A stretch of 64,000 nt of DNA from Nymphaea colorata (taxonomy: Eukaryota > Streptophyta > Magnoliopsida > Nymphaeales > Nymphaeaceae): assembly GCF_008831285.2 (NCBI RefSeq), contig NC_045147.1, positions 13,618,854-13,682,853 of the forward strand. Reading direction: 5' to 3'. Positions 12,901 through 24,625 of this stretch are shown one piece after another. Under the pieces are notes generated by a model that was not told the origin of the DNA, did not search any database, and saw only the letters and a program-made list of their open reading frames with translations. Each line of letters starts with the position of its first letter. Position 1 is the first letter of the stretch. The position numbers and the translations under genes are program-made.

Positions 12901-13991
12901 ATGAATACTCTTATAAAAAAATTTATCTATTTAGTTGGATCCATGAAAATTAGAGAAACCTATTTAGTATGCATCAGGCTTCACACTCCATCAGCTTCTT
13001 TGTTTGACTCCATGCCATGGCGTACCCCATTCGACCAACTCTTAAGCTTGGGCGGAAGAGGAAAATGAAGTGAGGAGGTTTTGAGTGAATCTCAAGATGG
13101 GTCGTCACTTTTTTTTTCTCTTTGGTAGGAAGGATGTGTTTGGAGACCTCAATAGTACTGTGGACAACTGAAACACGACAGTAAATATACGGATGGCATG
13201 CACCAATTAAGAGCTATTCTGTTCCCGCTAATGAAAAAGAAAGTATGGAAAGTAAATAATCAATGGCTGCCTGGAGACTGGTAACTGATCTTATGAGTCT
13301 GCTTTTTCCTTTTTGCTTTTAACATTTAAGTTGAAAACAATGGTAAGAAGAGAATGTGAAGAGGGTCAAGTTGAAGACGGTCACTTCATTAAGTTTCAAT
13401 TCTATCATTATATTTATGAACGTTTTCAGTGTTAGCCAGGATTGCTTGAGCCCAAGTGTGACAAGACATAAACATATCAGATCATCAGAGATTCCGTGCA
13501 TCAATTCGTTGGCCATTTCGATCGTCTCTTCCCGCTACAACCCCAAAAAAGTTTTCATGTGATTTTTCACAAAATGCGAAAGTTGCAGCGAGTGAATTAA
13601 ATGAAACAGAAAAGTTAAAAAACCCTTTATTGGCTGTCCCTTCTGTGGGGTCATCTAATACAATAATATATTTATTGGAGACACGACCTCATGGCTAATA
13701 TTTCCAAAATCTTCATTAATTGCGAGAAAAAGACACTCTGCTCGCTTGGCTTGGACAACGAATGGCAAAGCCATCGGCAGCGAACCGAGTCGCAGATGAA
13801 CATCCTCATTCTTCTCATAAGCTGGCCTCGATGCAAGCCTGCTGAAAATTCAGATGCATGCATCATTATCATACATGCATGATGTATTTTAGATGCTGGC
13901 CTTCTTCTTCTCCTGATGTAAAATCCTAGAAACTAGTCTTTTTCTTGCTGTCCTGTATAGCATGATTGAATGTATGAGAAATTAATAGCAG

Positions 13992-14047
<56 letters not shown>

Positions 14048-17000
14048 ATTAACTGTTAAATTCTTGACCTCCTCAAGGTATATATTAAATCCAGATCCTG
14101 ACCACATCGATGGCTCTTCAAACTTTGCACCAAAATGGAGAAAATCTACGAGAAATATTTAGTGAAACTAGTGATTCGGGGGTGTACTTTTGGAAGCTAA
14201 TTAACAGTCACCAAAGGCAGAGGATAGAGGTCAATGAAACGTAGCTTCATTAAATGCACATAGCTAGCAAGATGTCATCCAAGGACACTTTGAAAGCCCA
14301 CACAGTGGGGCACCTCGAAACATCGTTATCAGTAAATGAAAGGGAATATATATGGGAATGGGATAGTTGGAGGCAGAGGCAATGAAAGGATTATTATTCA
14401 GAAAAATGTTATTGGCGATGAGATTTAAAGGGGTGGTTGAATGGTGGAGGAAACATTTGAGACAGACGTTCTATCTCAAGCATACGCTAATTCAAACATC
14501 GCTGTGGGGGGCATTACGAGACAGCAGCATCCACCATTTAACATAAAAAATGCAGAGATTTTCCAAAGGTCTCGAGACGCTTTATCTCCAAAAGTTCAAC
14601 TGCGTGGGGTGCAACGGAAGGAAGCAAATCAGAAGAGAGAGAAAAAAAAAGTAAAATGAATTTCTTGGATATTTATCTGGAGTACCCAACATATATTATC
14701 ACTACATCATTTCTTGCTTTATTTTTTTCTTATACTTAATCCAGAGGATAATTGGATGAAGGAGACAACCCAAAAATGAAAACATCTGATTATGTGGGCG
14801 AAGGTGCAAAAGAGAAAAGAAAATAGGAAGAACGCAATAAAAAAAAAGGGAGTATAGGAAAAAAGATTATTAAAAGCTACACGAGGAAGAACGCATGGCA
14901 ATAGTGGAAACCATCATTGATATGGTTTAAGGGGATTGGTCATATGTTATTATATCAGTTCCCTGAATGGTATGAAAATTTTAACGAATGGGGTGGGGAC
15001 TTGGTGCATGCACGTGAAATGCACATGTGGTGGTGTTCAAATATCCAAGAGATCTACTCTAAAAACTAAACCGGCCTTCACCTCATTCAGGTTGAAGGTC
15101 TCAAGTCCGACCTCAGGCTGAATTAATCTCTTGTTCTTCTTAAGCCAAGTCTTGTATAAGAATGAAATGTTTGTGAACAATGCATTTCTCATTTTGTTGC
15201 CATCATTTTCTGAAAATATCAAAATAATTCGTGGCACAAGGAGTCGTTTTGATCAAATAAGTTAATTATACGAAAAATATGTCCAGGTAAAATTCATAAG
15301 GTAATTCCACTATTAAAAAGGGCACAATTGGGCAACAAGCAGTGGTTAGATTTGGTTTATGCTTATCTTACATTGTGAAGGCTTCTAAGTCACATATATA
15401 ATAGCTTAAGCCCGCCTGTAATATACACCTTCATGTATACTTTGTCAACAAAGCAATTCACCTTCACAAACTTACACTGTAATTACTATAATTAGTATCA
15501 TACCAAAGCGAGGATCAATATTTAAAATCTTTTATACTGAAAGAACAGAACGAACGACACAAAGGGTTTACTCAGCCACAAAGCCAATGACGAGATTAAT
15601 ATTGAATTAGACAGGAATAAATCAGTTTTCATTCGTCGCCAGATGCAAATAAGTTAAGAAGACCATGCGGATGATTCGAGACATCAACAAATGCTTGCTT
15701 GTTACATCACAGACATTTAAGTTAATTTTACAAGTTCATAGACATAACTTCAACGTATCTACGTCAATCTCCTCCAGGTTCCTAATTCCCATGTCTCTAT
15801 ACATCAGAAAGGAAAAAGATGACAATATTCGAGGAAAAGATTGTGATTCTGTGACCAATGCAAATAGAATTCAAGTTTGAACAATGTATTCAAGTTGTCA
15901 CGTGTAAAAATATATATATATATATTAAATTGAACACAAAAATAATTAAAGCAATAATGTTTTTAGGTTGAATCTATAGATTAGCATTTTGTATTTATGG
16001 GCAAGGGTTGCACCATGTGTGTATATATAGCGGATGTTCTGCTATAGTAATTTAGAATTTCAATATTACATGGTTTCATGCAGGGCAAGGCTTAATTAAT
16101 CCTCATGTGGCCTGAAAGCTGCCTCATTTACGGATGATGGAGGTCATTACTGCAAACTTAGGCCATTGGCGAGAGTTCACAAGTTGATTTATATCTTAAT
16201 TAATTAGTACATCAACTAGTAGTAGCCTTTGGTGCAGACGGCTAATGGCAGCCAACATATATAGCTTTTAATACCATAAGATTCGATTTCGTTTGTGACC
16301 ATTACACTAAGTACGCTTCAAGTTGATAACTAAATAAGTAGGTGGATTTGCAGGACGCATGAGGCAAGTAGCTAGCTAGCACATAAGCAGAATGATGTCA
16401 AAAAAGTAAGTTTTATAGAAATAATTGAAGCCTTCTGATTATTTCGCGGTTATGCACCAACCACATGCGGATGTCCCCTTTCTTCTTTTTCCTTTTCTCT
16501 TTAATTTCTAGTCTAAGTGGATATATATGCTTTTAAGTTCTTCATGTCTCGACAGATAGACATAATCAAAATGGTGAGATAGAGGCGATGATTGTTAGTC
16601 TACAGGGAGAAAAAAAAAGGAAAGCGTGTTCCTAAGTACTTCACCAGTATGAAAGAAATTGAAGAAACCAGCAAATTCCTTTGTCTGATAATTGGGGGAG
16701 GAAAAAGTGCAGACAAAAGTATGGAGAAATAACGTGGGTTTGTCAACAATGAGACGGTAACCAACAGCTATTGAGCATCCTTCAGACTTAAACTGGATCA
16801 CAGATCTATGAAATTTTACAATGACCACGGTGGGGCAAAAATGCATTGACAGTGTCTCAGAAAATTCGATAGCAATAACTCAGGAAAACCCAAGCAAAGT
16901 ATGGATCCACTCTTCGCTTTCACTTCCATCCGAAAAACCAACTACATGATTGTTTAACAAGCACTTTGAACTCTAGTGACCAAATCTGCACATTGTACTA

Positions 17001-17252
17001 CTACTTTGTAGTCAATGGCCATGTGATAGATCTAGAACCAAAAAAAGAAAAAATGGATACATGGTTCTTCCATTTTTCTTTTTGCCATGAAAAGGCCTGA
17101 TCAAGGAGAAGAAATCAATAGATATCATCCCTCGATCGATCCTCAACTCTGAAGATGAAGCCTAGCATCGTACCTTCGATAATAACATGAAAATTAATAT
17201 TCATCTAGTAATGTGGTGACTTCCGATCGATCTCAAGAAGCAGTACTGATGG
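12901..17252. other. Intergenic with a CT microsatellite, no gene seen
   Basis: Downstream flank of the B3 gene. Contains (TC)n at 13994-14046 and a TA run near 15910-15925. Open frames are short and featureless. Confidence 0.5.
13994..14046. repeat. (TC)n microsatellite
   Basis: Uninterrupted TC tract of about 53 bases. Confidence 0.95.
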
Positions 17253-18284
17253 CTATAAATCGAAAGAAAGAGATGGAGGCTTCCCTTTTCTTGGCAACTC
17301 TGGCTGTGAGACTGTCGGCAGTGCTTGATGAGAGCTGGGTCCGCCATGAAGTCTTAACTGGAGGTGCGATGGAGCTTGTGACAGCCAATTCGGCATCGAA
17401 CTCGAAGATAGACCATCAACATCTCCAGCACCACAGGTGCTACTTTCGGCCTCCTCTTCTTCCTCCACCACCTCTCCTTCACCCTCCATTTCAATGGGAC
17501 ACTCAAGGTTCACACCGAACAGCCTCACACGTTTGGCTGCTGCCTTCCCTTGAACCACCGGCACCGAGTCGAATACGGCCGGCGGGTACTCTACGTGTCC
17601 GGCCACGGCTACCGAGTCGCTGCCCCTCTCCACCAGCTGCGGACCCATTCTTCCTCCTCTCAAGTAGAACAGTGGATTGGTCTGTGGCTCAACATATCCG
17701 ATCCCACACCCATAGAAATTGTAGTATCCCGTGTGACTTGAAGGCATGGGTGCCGGTCGAGTGGAGCCCATCGGCCAGAATAAGCCGGAACCAAGAAGAG
17801 CCGAATGGTCCGGCGGTGCATTAGGTCGGCGTTTCCAGTTGATGAATAGCCTGCTCTCGCCTGAGCGGCTGGCGCTGCGCTCAAACGAGACTATGTCTCC
17901 GGCGTCGAGCTTCTTCTCTTTCACGAAGCGGCTCCAACCTTTTGTCATCACGTAGCTCTGGCTGCTGTTCCAATAGGAATACCTGAAACGCCACTGCTTG
18001 CCGGTACTGTCCTCAAAGTTGAGAAGCAGGCCCTTCTCGTTAGAGGAAGTATCTAGCGGGAAGTACTTCTCAGCGTGCTGTTTTGGGATCACCAATCTGT
18101 TGAGCTTGCCTACATCGCTTGGTGTAACCACCTTATCAAACATGTGCTCCCTCCTGTTGCTGTTTTCTTCTTCTATCTCCCCACTGGCCGAGTCGGCGGC
18201 GGTGCTGCCGGTGGTAAAATTGGTCATGTTGCTGACTTCTTGATTTGCCTGGAAGAACTTGATTCTACCGTCTGAGTGCTCCAT
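17253..18284 (-). CDS. NGATHA-like B3-domain transcription factor
   Basis: Nuclear DNA-binding regulator of the RAV/NGATHA branch of the plant B3 superfamily. From the chosen Met (18284) it is 343 aa in one exon. An in-frame Met 16 codons upstream (18332) is possible, but its extra residues look unlike the family. Numbered from the upstream Met, the B3 domain spans residues 64-168: it begins [20 protein letters not shown], contains [20 protein letters not shown], and ends RLFINWKRR. There is no AP2 domain, which separates it from RAV1-type proteins. RLFGVNLEC (270-278) is the known RLFGV-type repression motif, and an acidic run follows at about 282-296. The C-terminus SLSFDL fits the family. 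Known NGATHA genes act in leaf margin and style development; the role here is inferred. No neighbour appears functionally linked. Confidence 0.92.
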   Translation of the reverse strand: MEHSDGRIKFFQANQEVSNMTNFTTGSTAADSASGEIEEENSNRREHMFDKVVTPSDVGKLNRLVIPKQHAEKYFPLDTSSNEKGLLLNFEDSTGKQWRFRYSYWNSSQSYVMTKGWSRFVKEKKLDAGDIVSFERSASRSGESRLFINWKRRPNAPPDHSALLGSGLFWPMGSTRPAPMPSSHTGYYNFYGCGIGYVEPQTNPLFYLRGGRMGPQLVERGSDSVAVAGHVEYPPAVFDSVPVVQGKAAAKRVRLFGVNLECPIEMEGEGEVVEEEEEAESSTCGAGDVDGLSSSSMPNWLSQAPSHLQLRLHGGPSSHQALPTVSQPELPRKGKPPSLSFDL

Positions 18285-18787
18285 TTTTTGTAGTACAAAC
18301 TGTGGAATTCCCAAGATCCGGCTTACTCTCAACTCTCAAGCGCTTAGAGGAGGAAAGGATAAAGATGGGTACTAAAGAAAGTTCAAAATTTCACCTATCC
18401 AACTTGGGTATGAGTGCCAACGCTTGAAAACCAAGACTCTTCACTTCTTGGTTGTTTTTTCGCTTCAAGATCCTTGGATTAGGATCTGCTCCTCGACATC
18501 GCCATGCTATTGTTCATGTCTTTCGCTCCTTCTCAGTCCCCTTCTTCCGCTCTTTTCCTTGTTTTCTGCTCCTGCCCTCAACTCCTGAGTGGAAGACCAT
18601 GGATGGGGAGGTGGGTGACGATCTGAAGGAAAGAGTGTAAAACGACGGTGCGTGCTTCTTTGACCAGGGATGAGATTCGAAGCCTAAAAGCGAAGAGATT
18701 TAACAGAAATCCATGGTTTTCCATTTCTCCACGCGGTCGCAAGCCTACATCTCATTGACCTTCTCTGTTGACTTCAAAGTCTCCTTT

Positions 18788-18811
18788 CCTCTCTCTCTCT
18801 CTCTCTCTCTG
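18788..18811 (-). repeat. (GA)n tract in the leader/core promoter of the B3 gene
   Basis: A CT run on the plus strand, read as GA on the coding strand, lies about 20 bases downstream of the TATA box. It would therefore sit at or just after the transcription start. GA tracts of this kind are known binding sites for plant BPC (GAGA-binding) proteins. That link is inference. Confidence 0.7.
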
Positions 18812-18820
18812 GTATATATG

Positions 18821-18830
18821 TATTTATATA
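18821..18830 (-). promoter_or_regulatory. TATA box of the B3 gene
   Basis: The minus strand reads TATATAAATA, about 540 bases upstream of the CDS start. This predicts a leader of roughly 500 nt. Position and match to consensus are the only evidence. Confidence 0.5.
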
Positions 18831-18839
18831 TGGAGAACT

Positions 18840-21800
18840 AAAGTAAAACTCAGTTCCGTCCACAACCATCTTTTATTCTTTTATTCTTGCATACCGCACC
18901 AGTAGTGAAGGGTGGATGAAACTGGGAAGTGATTGTTTATAAGTAGGGCCCATGAATTATGGTTTTCTCCGTCTGGTTACTCATGTGAGCTTGTCCTTTT
19001 CATGATCCTGATGAGTTCATAAATTGGTTTCTTCTTTTCTTCTTGTTTCTGATATTTATTCCGAACTATTTTCCGGAGGGGCGGCAGGAGGACAGTTGTT
19101 AGATGTGCAGAATTTTTATGAAATTTGACTTTTTAGGCCAACCATGAAGGTTGGATGGGGTTAGAGAAGGTGAAGAATATTTTGAATTTTGGTGAATCAA
19201 TCCAGGGTGCCCTTGGCCCTCTCAATTGGAGAAAGATTCGTATGTGAGCAACAAATGTTGAAAAAGTAGTGATGTAATGCCCCCCAGTTGCATGATGGTG
19301 GGCGTTATGGGCACGGATACGACATTTGAATGGTATCAGTTAAGAAAGAAATAAAATACATTACATATAATATTATGAACCCAATCTTCACCTTGCCTGA
19401 AAGCACCCATATTGCTAAAAAATCAAAACCCATAAAGCTACTTGCAGCCACAACCCACATGCCTTGTTCATGTCAATAAAATAAGGGAAAAGAAAAAAAA
19501 GAGTCAGGCCTTATCGTCAGAGGAAGGGAGGGCAATCCACCACCCTTCTGGGTGGTGATAATTTTTTCTACTCCCTTACCGATGGAATCGGCAAACAATA
19601 ACAGGATGCTGCTTTACCATTTTCAAGTCTATAAGAAACAGTCCAAACCTGGATTGTCATTGGTAGCCACAAAATCTTGCATCAAAAATTGACACCCATG
19701 TATCTCTGATATCTGATTCCTGCCAAGTGCCAAGTAATTATATATTTCAAGTTGCTCCCCAGTTTCCAAAACCAAACCCTTTGAACCGAAAGAGGAATCA
19801 GCAGTGAAACAGCTAGCAGATGACAGATTTGGAAATTACACTGGGCCTTGCAAAATCCAATCTTATAATTGAAGTGTTGAGCAGCAACAGTTATTTCCTG
19901 CATCTTAAGCGATATCCAGGATGTTGGTTTGTTTATACTCGGGAATAACAACTTAGAAGCAAAACGCAAAATGGAAAAAAGAGGGAAAGAAAGTTCTTTG
20001 GTATCTTCAGAGTAATGTCCAGACTGCCAAACAGAAGGGGGAAACGGAAGAACAGAATGAGCAGAAGCTGCTGTAGCAGGCTATGCATATAGCATCAACC
20101 CCTCTCATTATATTCTTCCCTTTTTTATCCTTCTCTACTTCCCTTTCAATTTACACCACCTTAACAGTGGCAGAGTATGCACTGACCGTTGGTTTAAGAG
20201 GAGGATAAAGGGGATCCTTATAAAGGTAACTCACCCCTCCCCATCTGGGGACCTATTGTCATTTATTCAGATGGATGCTGCATTCCATTATTTTCCTGTA
20301 TCAGTCAGGCTCAGGACCACCCTGCTAGGCTGCTACCCTTCCCCCCATACCCTTTTCTCCCTCTTTGCCTACTCACTGTGCATATCAAGAAGCCATCCTT
20401 TTGTTCCAGTTGGCGGCTAACCATCCTCCATAATTCCCCCTGTTGGCCTCTCTCGCCCTCCCTCATAAAACAAAACCATGCCGATTTTCCCTCCTGACAA
20501 CCCAAACCCCCTTTTCCTTTTCTCTCTCTCCATTGTTCACACCAGACAAACCCACCATCCATTTCAACCCTTCCCACTTGGGTATCTTTCTGCTCTCTCT
20601 CTCTCTCTCTCTCTCTCTCAGCTAACCAGAACGTGAGAACCAGAAAGCCAGTGTGAGAATTCAATTTGGGGGGATGGGGTGAACTGGGGTGAAGTTGTGG
20701 CGGGACTACCCAGATAATTCCTCCCCCTCATTTATCAACCTGTTTCTGCTTTTCCTGCTTCTTGGTTTTTCATTTTCCTTCTTGTGGGTATTTTCTGGAC
20801 GGGCAGGCAGGCGCAGCCTGTCGTTGCCTGGCTAAAAGCCTTTTTCCTTCTCTCCCCTGTTATTAGCCTCTGAGAAACCGTTGAGGGTAAGACTGATAAG
20901 TCCCTTTCCATCCTCATGGGATGGAGAAGAAGGGAGGCAGGCGAGTCTGAGTCCACTCTGTCCTCTGCTGCTCCCCCACCCATTAATCTCACAATCTGCA
21001 AACGTCTTTTTGCATAGATACCGGTGCAGCTTTCACAACCTCTCTCTCTCTCTCTCTTTCGCACATTTTCTTACACGCATACTGTGCTGCAGTGCAGAGT
21101 TATAACGCAGGCGCAGAAGGCCTATCCCACAGGGAAAAGAGCATCTCGGGCAGGCGTGTGACGAGGAATTATCACAAAGGACCTGCGACTCACGTCATGG
21201 CCATGAAAGTAAGAAAAAGGAAACAAAATAAACCAAAAAGAATGGAGGAGAGAGAGGCTTGTAGCTTGTAGCATGGCCAGAGGTGGCAATGGAATCTTCC
21301 CAAGGGATACCAACTTGTTCTTTCCGCTTATTTTTCATGGTAGAAATTTTCAAGGATTTCTGCTCTCACAAGGCAGTCTCGACAGGAATGCTTGCATCGT
21401 TTTTTAGCATCTCCTTTCCCCCAAGCAAACACATACAATCTTGCGCGCCTGTTTCCCTGTAAACGTTCGCCGAAAAGGACAAAAAGAAAACGTTTGGTTT
21501 GTGGGAACTGAATCGGCAAAGTCGTGTACGAAATGGAACACGGGATTCATTTGTGATCAGCTGGATTGGTACCAGTGAACCTGATAAGAAAAAAAACGAT
21601 AGTTGTTCAGGTAGACCTGCAAGCATGCACTGCACATGCCTTGATGACATGAACATCATGTCCGGTTGATGCGTTGGGACGCCTTTGGATTGTTGGGACC
21701 AAACACCTGTGGCTTTGAGTGCCATTCGGAAGGCTTCATGCACAAACAAGCTTGTGCGAATGCTCCCCACATAATGTAATTTGTGTTCTTTGCTGGCCAC

Positions 21801-23840
21801 TTTGAAACGTCAATGTAATTTTAGCGGCGAGACACAGACTCAAAATCTAAAATTCTAGTTGACATAGAACGCAAAGTTTTGAAGACATACATACAGATCT
21901 CCTCCAACAAGATGGAATATCCCCGTAATCAGGAGTTGAACTGGAACCTTTTTGTATGGAAAATGGCCAAAGCAGCCCGCGACTGAAACCAGGTGACTCG
22001 TACTAAACTCGTCTGATCTTGGTCTACTGAGCTATTGATCAGCTGACCTTGAACTGGCTTAAGGAGTACAAACAAGTTTTGTTTGTTTAACTCGTAGTGG
22101 CACGGTAGACAAACATGATCCTACCAGTTGTTCGAATCATACTTGAGTTCACCTGCTTACACAAGCAATGTTTTCATGCACGCAAGAGCTTCCAAACCCT
22201 ATATAGTTTGTTGTTGAAAGATTATGATCGCTAATTTACATTTTTGTCTATCGTCAATTTAAACATTAACTAATTTAATCTTATGAGCTGAACGGGACAT
22301 GTGACTATTCCAAATGAGACTTGACACCTTTCATGATCTATATTGATCTCTTTTTTGGCTCACCTATACGCACTGACTGAAAAATTATGAACCAAGCATG
22401 AAGAAGCTATCTTCACGGCATAGCTGATCACATCGAAATATTTGAACGTATGTGATGTTTGGTTAACATGGATCATTTTCTAGTGCTAACAAATCAATGC
22501 CTGAAGTTTGCTTTGAGGATTGAACTTGTATGAAAAGATACTGATCTCCATGATGATTGCACGCCTTCAATATTCAAGATGATGACAAAGCCCATGTCTG
22601 GCGATAATATGTTGACATGCAGGTTTGTGTTGATTATTTTGGGCTTTGTCAAACATCCCATCTAGATGTGCCTCTAATTAAGTTGCATTCAACGAAAACA
22701 CAGAGAACAAAATCTAAATAGCTATCTGACTCTCGCTCCTGCAATTTTTTTTAGATTATGCTTGAGTTTCTACATGTGACCCTAATCGAGATAGCTGATG
22801 GGATAACCAACTAGGCATATCAGCCTTCCATCCTTAGTGTTGGCCGACAGTCGCAGATCCTATCTTATGTTGGGTATGGTGCTGTTAAGGATGATGACGG
22901 CAGTAGCAGTGAAGAGTGGAATATGTTGAGCAGTGACAAAAGATGCTGCTGATGAGGGTTAATCATTCATCTCTTCTTTCCCGCGGGCCACTAGGATGGA
23001 TGGTCAAAACAATATAATTTCCATTAAAGAGTTGCAAGAATGCACAGGCATGCCTTCTAGACAGGAGCAAAGCCATGACCCTGCATGTTGACATTAGATG
23101 CTTTAAATGTGATAGATATTATGACAAGCCCAAAGCAACTTTGGTCAACTAAGGCGCTCATAGACGGGCTGGAATTGCTAATAAGATCGCCGTCAACTGA
23201 AAATTTTCCAAGCGAAACTCCACCTGTTTGCTGCGGGGTTGGACTAAGCAACTTTTACGTTCAAGGAGGTCAAGGATGTACCACTCCCGGTGCCTGACAT
23301 CAGCTCGCGCACCCCCATGAGAGGGAAAGTAAAGACAAGACATCGTTGTAATGTCCGGCAGAAATTTGGCCAATTCCTTTCTTTACAGACACATTGTTGC
23401 TTGTACTAGACTTCTGGGCTGACCGAAGGAATACTTTGCATCAACTTTTAAATTGGAATCTTGATCGGTGGCGAGGCTACTTGGACTGCGTGGATGATAA
23501 GTGATACATATTCCAAGCAATTATGACAGGATTTGACACGGTGCTCTCACCAAACCATTAGAATGGAAGAACTTCATTTGAATCTTCATATGAATTAGTT
23601 AAAGATTTCTTGATATGCAGCTAGGAAACGGTGGACTCGATCAAATTCGGAGGAAAAAAAGACTTTATTTTCCTTGAATGTACAGAGTTGTCAGTTGAAG
23701 ATATTTTAGGACACACTAGAAGCAATATTTTCCCATTTTAGATGTCTAAATCTTGGTTTTTTTCTAGTGTAAGAATAGTTCAACATGCTGTACAAAAGGT
23801 TCCAACAGGGTCGCTTCCAGGAGGAGGTGCAAAAAAACCC

Positions 23841-23878
<38 letters not shown>

Positions 23879-24610
23879 GACAGAGAGAGAGAGAGAGAGA
23901 AATAAATATTAGGGGCATTGAAATCAGTTAGACTATTAAACCAAAGGGAATAGACGTTAGTCCGGTAAACTAAGGACAAAATGACATCAAGTAAAGGACT
24001 AAGTCTCCCTTTTATGACTGAAGGTCTTCAAAGCTTAGTCAATATTTGAGGCAAGGACACATCGTTATCAATACATTACAAATAACCCCACAAACCGATT
24101 ATGTCCAACTCAATTGCCTAGCCTTTCTCCTTCAGATGCAGTGGAAAAAACTAAACCATCTAGACTCTTTGACTGCATGAATGTCGCCGCTAGATAGGCC
24201 TTCGCACTATCAGCAACTAAATAAGGCCGTCCTGTCATTCATCAGGTACAATGCAGATGCCCTGACTTTGACCGGACATGGTGGGCCGAGTTCAAAGACT
24301 TTTTTGATTCATCCATTCATTTCCTATCCGGCTCTAAGTCAACAATCTCATGCACGTTATGTCAATCATGTTTGAAAAATATATACATCAATATTCACAG
24401 ATGATTCCAATAGTGCTTTTGGCAGCCCACCATATTGACCTAACTGAGTAGTGTGTGTGAATCCGGGACCAGGAAAAGGAAAACAGCAGCTCACACAAAC
24501 CAATGCTCAGGTTCATAATATTTTTAAATATATGCGGCTGCCTAGACGGTATGTCAGCCTACATAACAAAAAAATACATGTAAACTTGCATACCAGGTAA
24601 CTTCGGAATC
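18840..24610. other. Intergenic, no gene seen
   Basis: About 5.8 kb between the B3 promoter and the 3' end of the large minus-strand gene. CT runs lie at 20596-20620 and 21040-21058. A compound (CA)n/(GACA)/(GA)n repeat lies at 23843-23900. Open frames (for example 21366-21800, 144 codons) have no recognisable domain. Confidence 0.5.
23843..23900. repeat. Compound (CA)n-(GACA)-(GA)n microsatellite
   Basis: About 32 bases of CA pass through two GACA units into about 18 bases of GA. Confidence 0.95.
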
Positions 24611-24625
24611 CGCGCATAGAGGATC

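Noticed and set aside
17213-17824. 203-codon plus-strand frame over the B3 gene
   Set aside because: Lies antisense to the well-supported B3 coding sequence and has no motif of its own.
21366-21800. 144-codon minus-strand frame
   Set aside because: No recognisable domain, no plausible promoter or splice context.
22120-22145. GTTCGAATC word suggestive of a tRNA B box
   Set aside because: No A box or cloverleaf partner arms at the right spacing.
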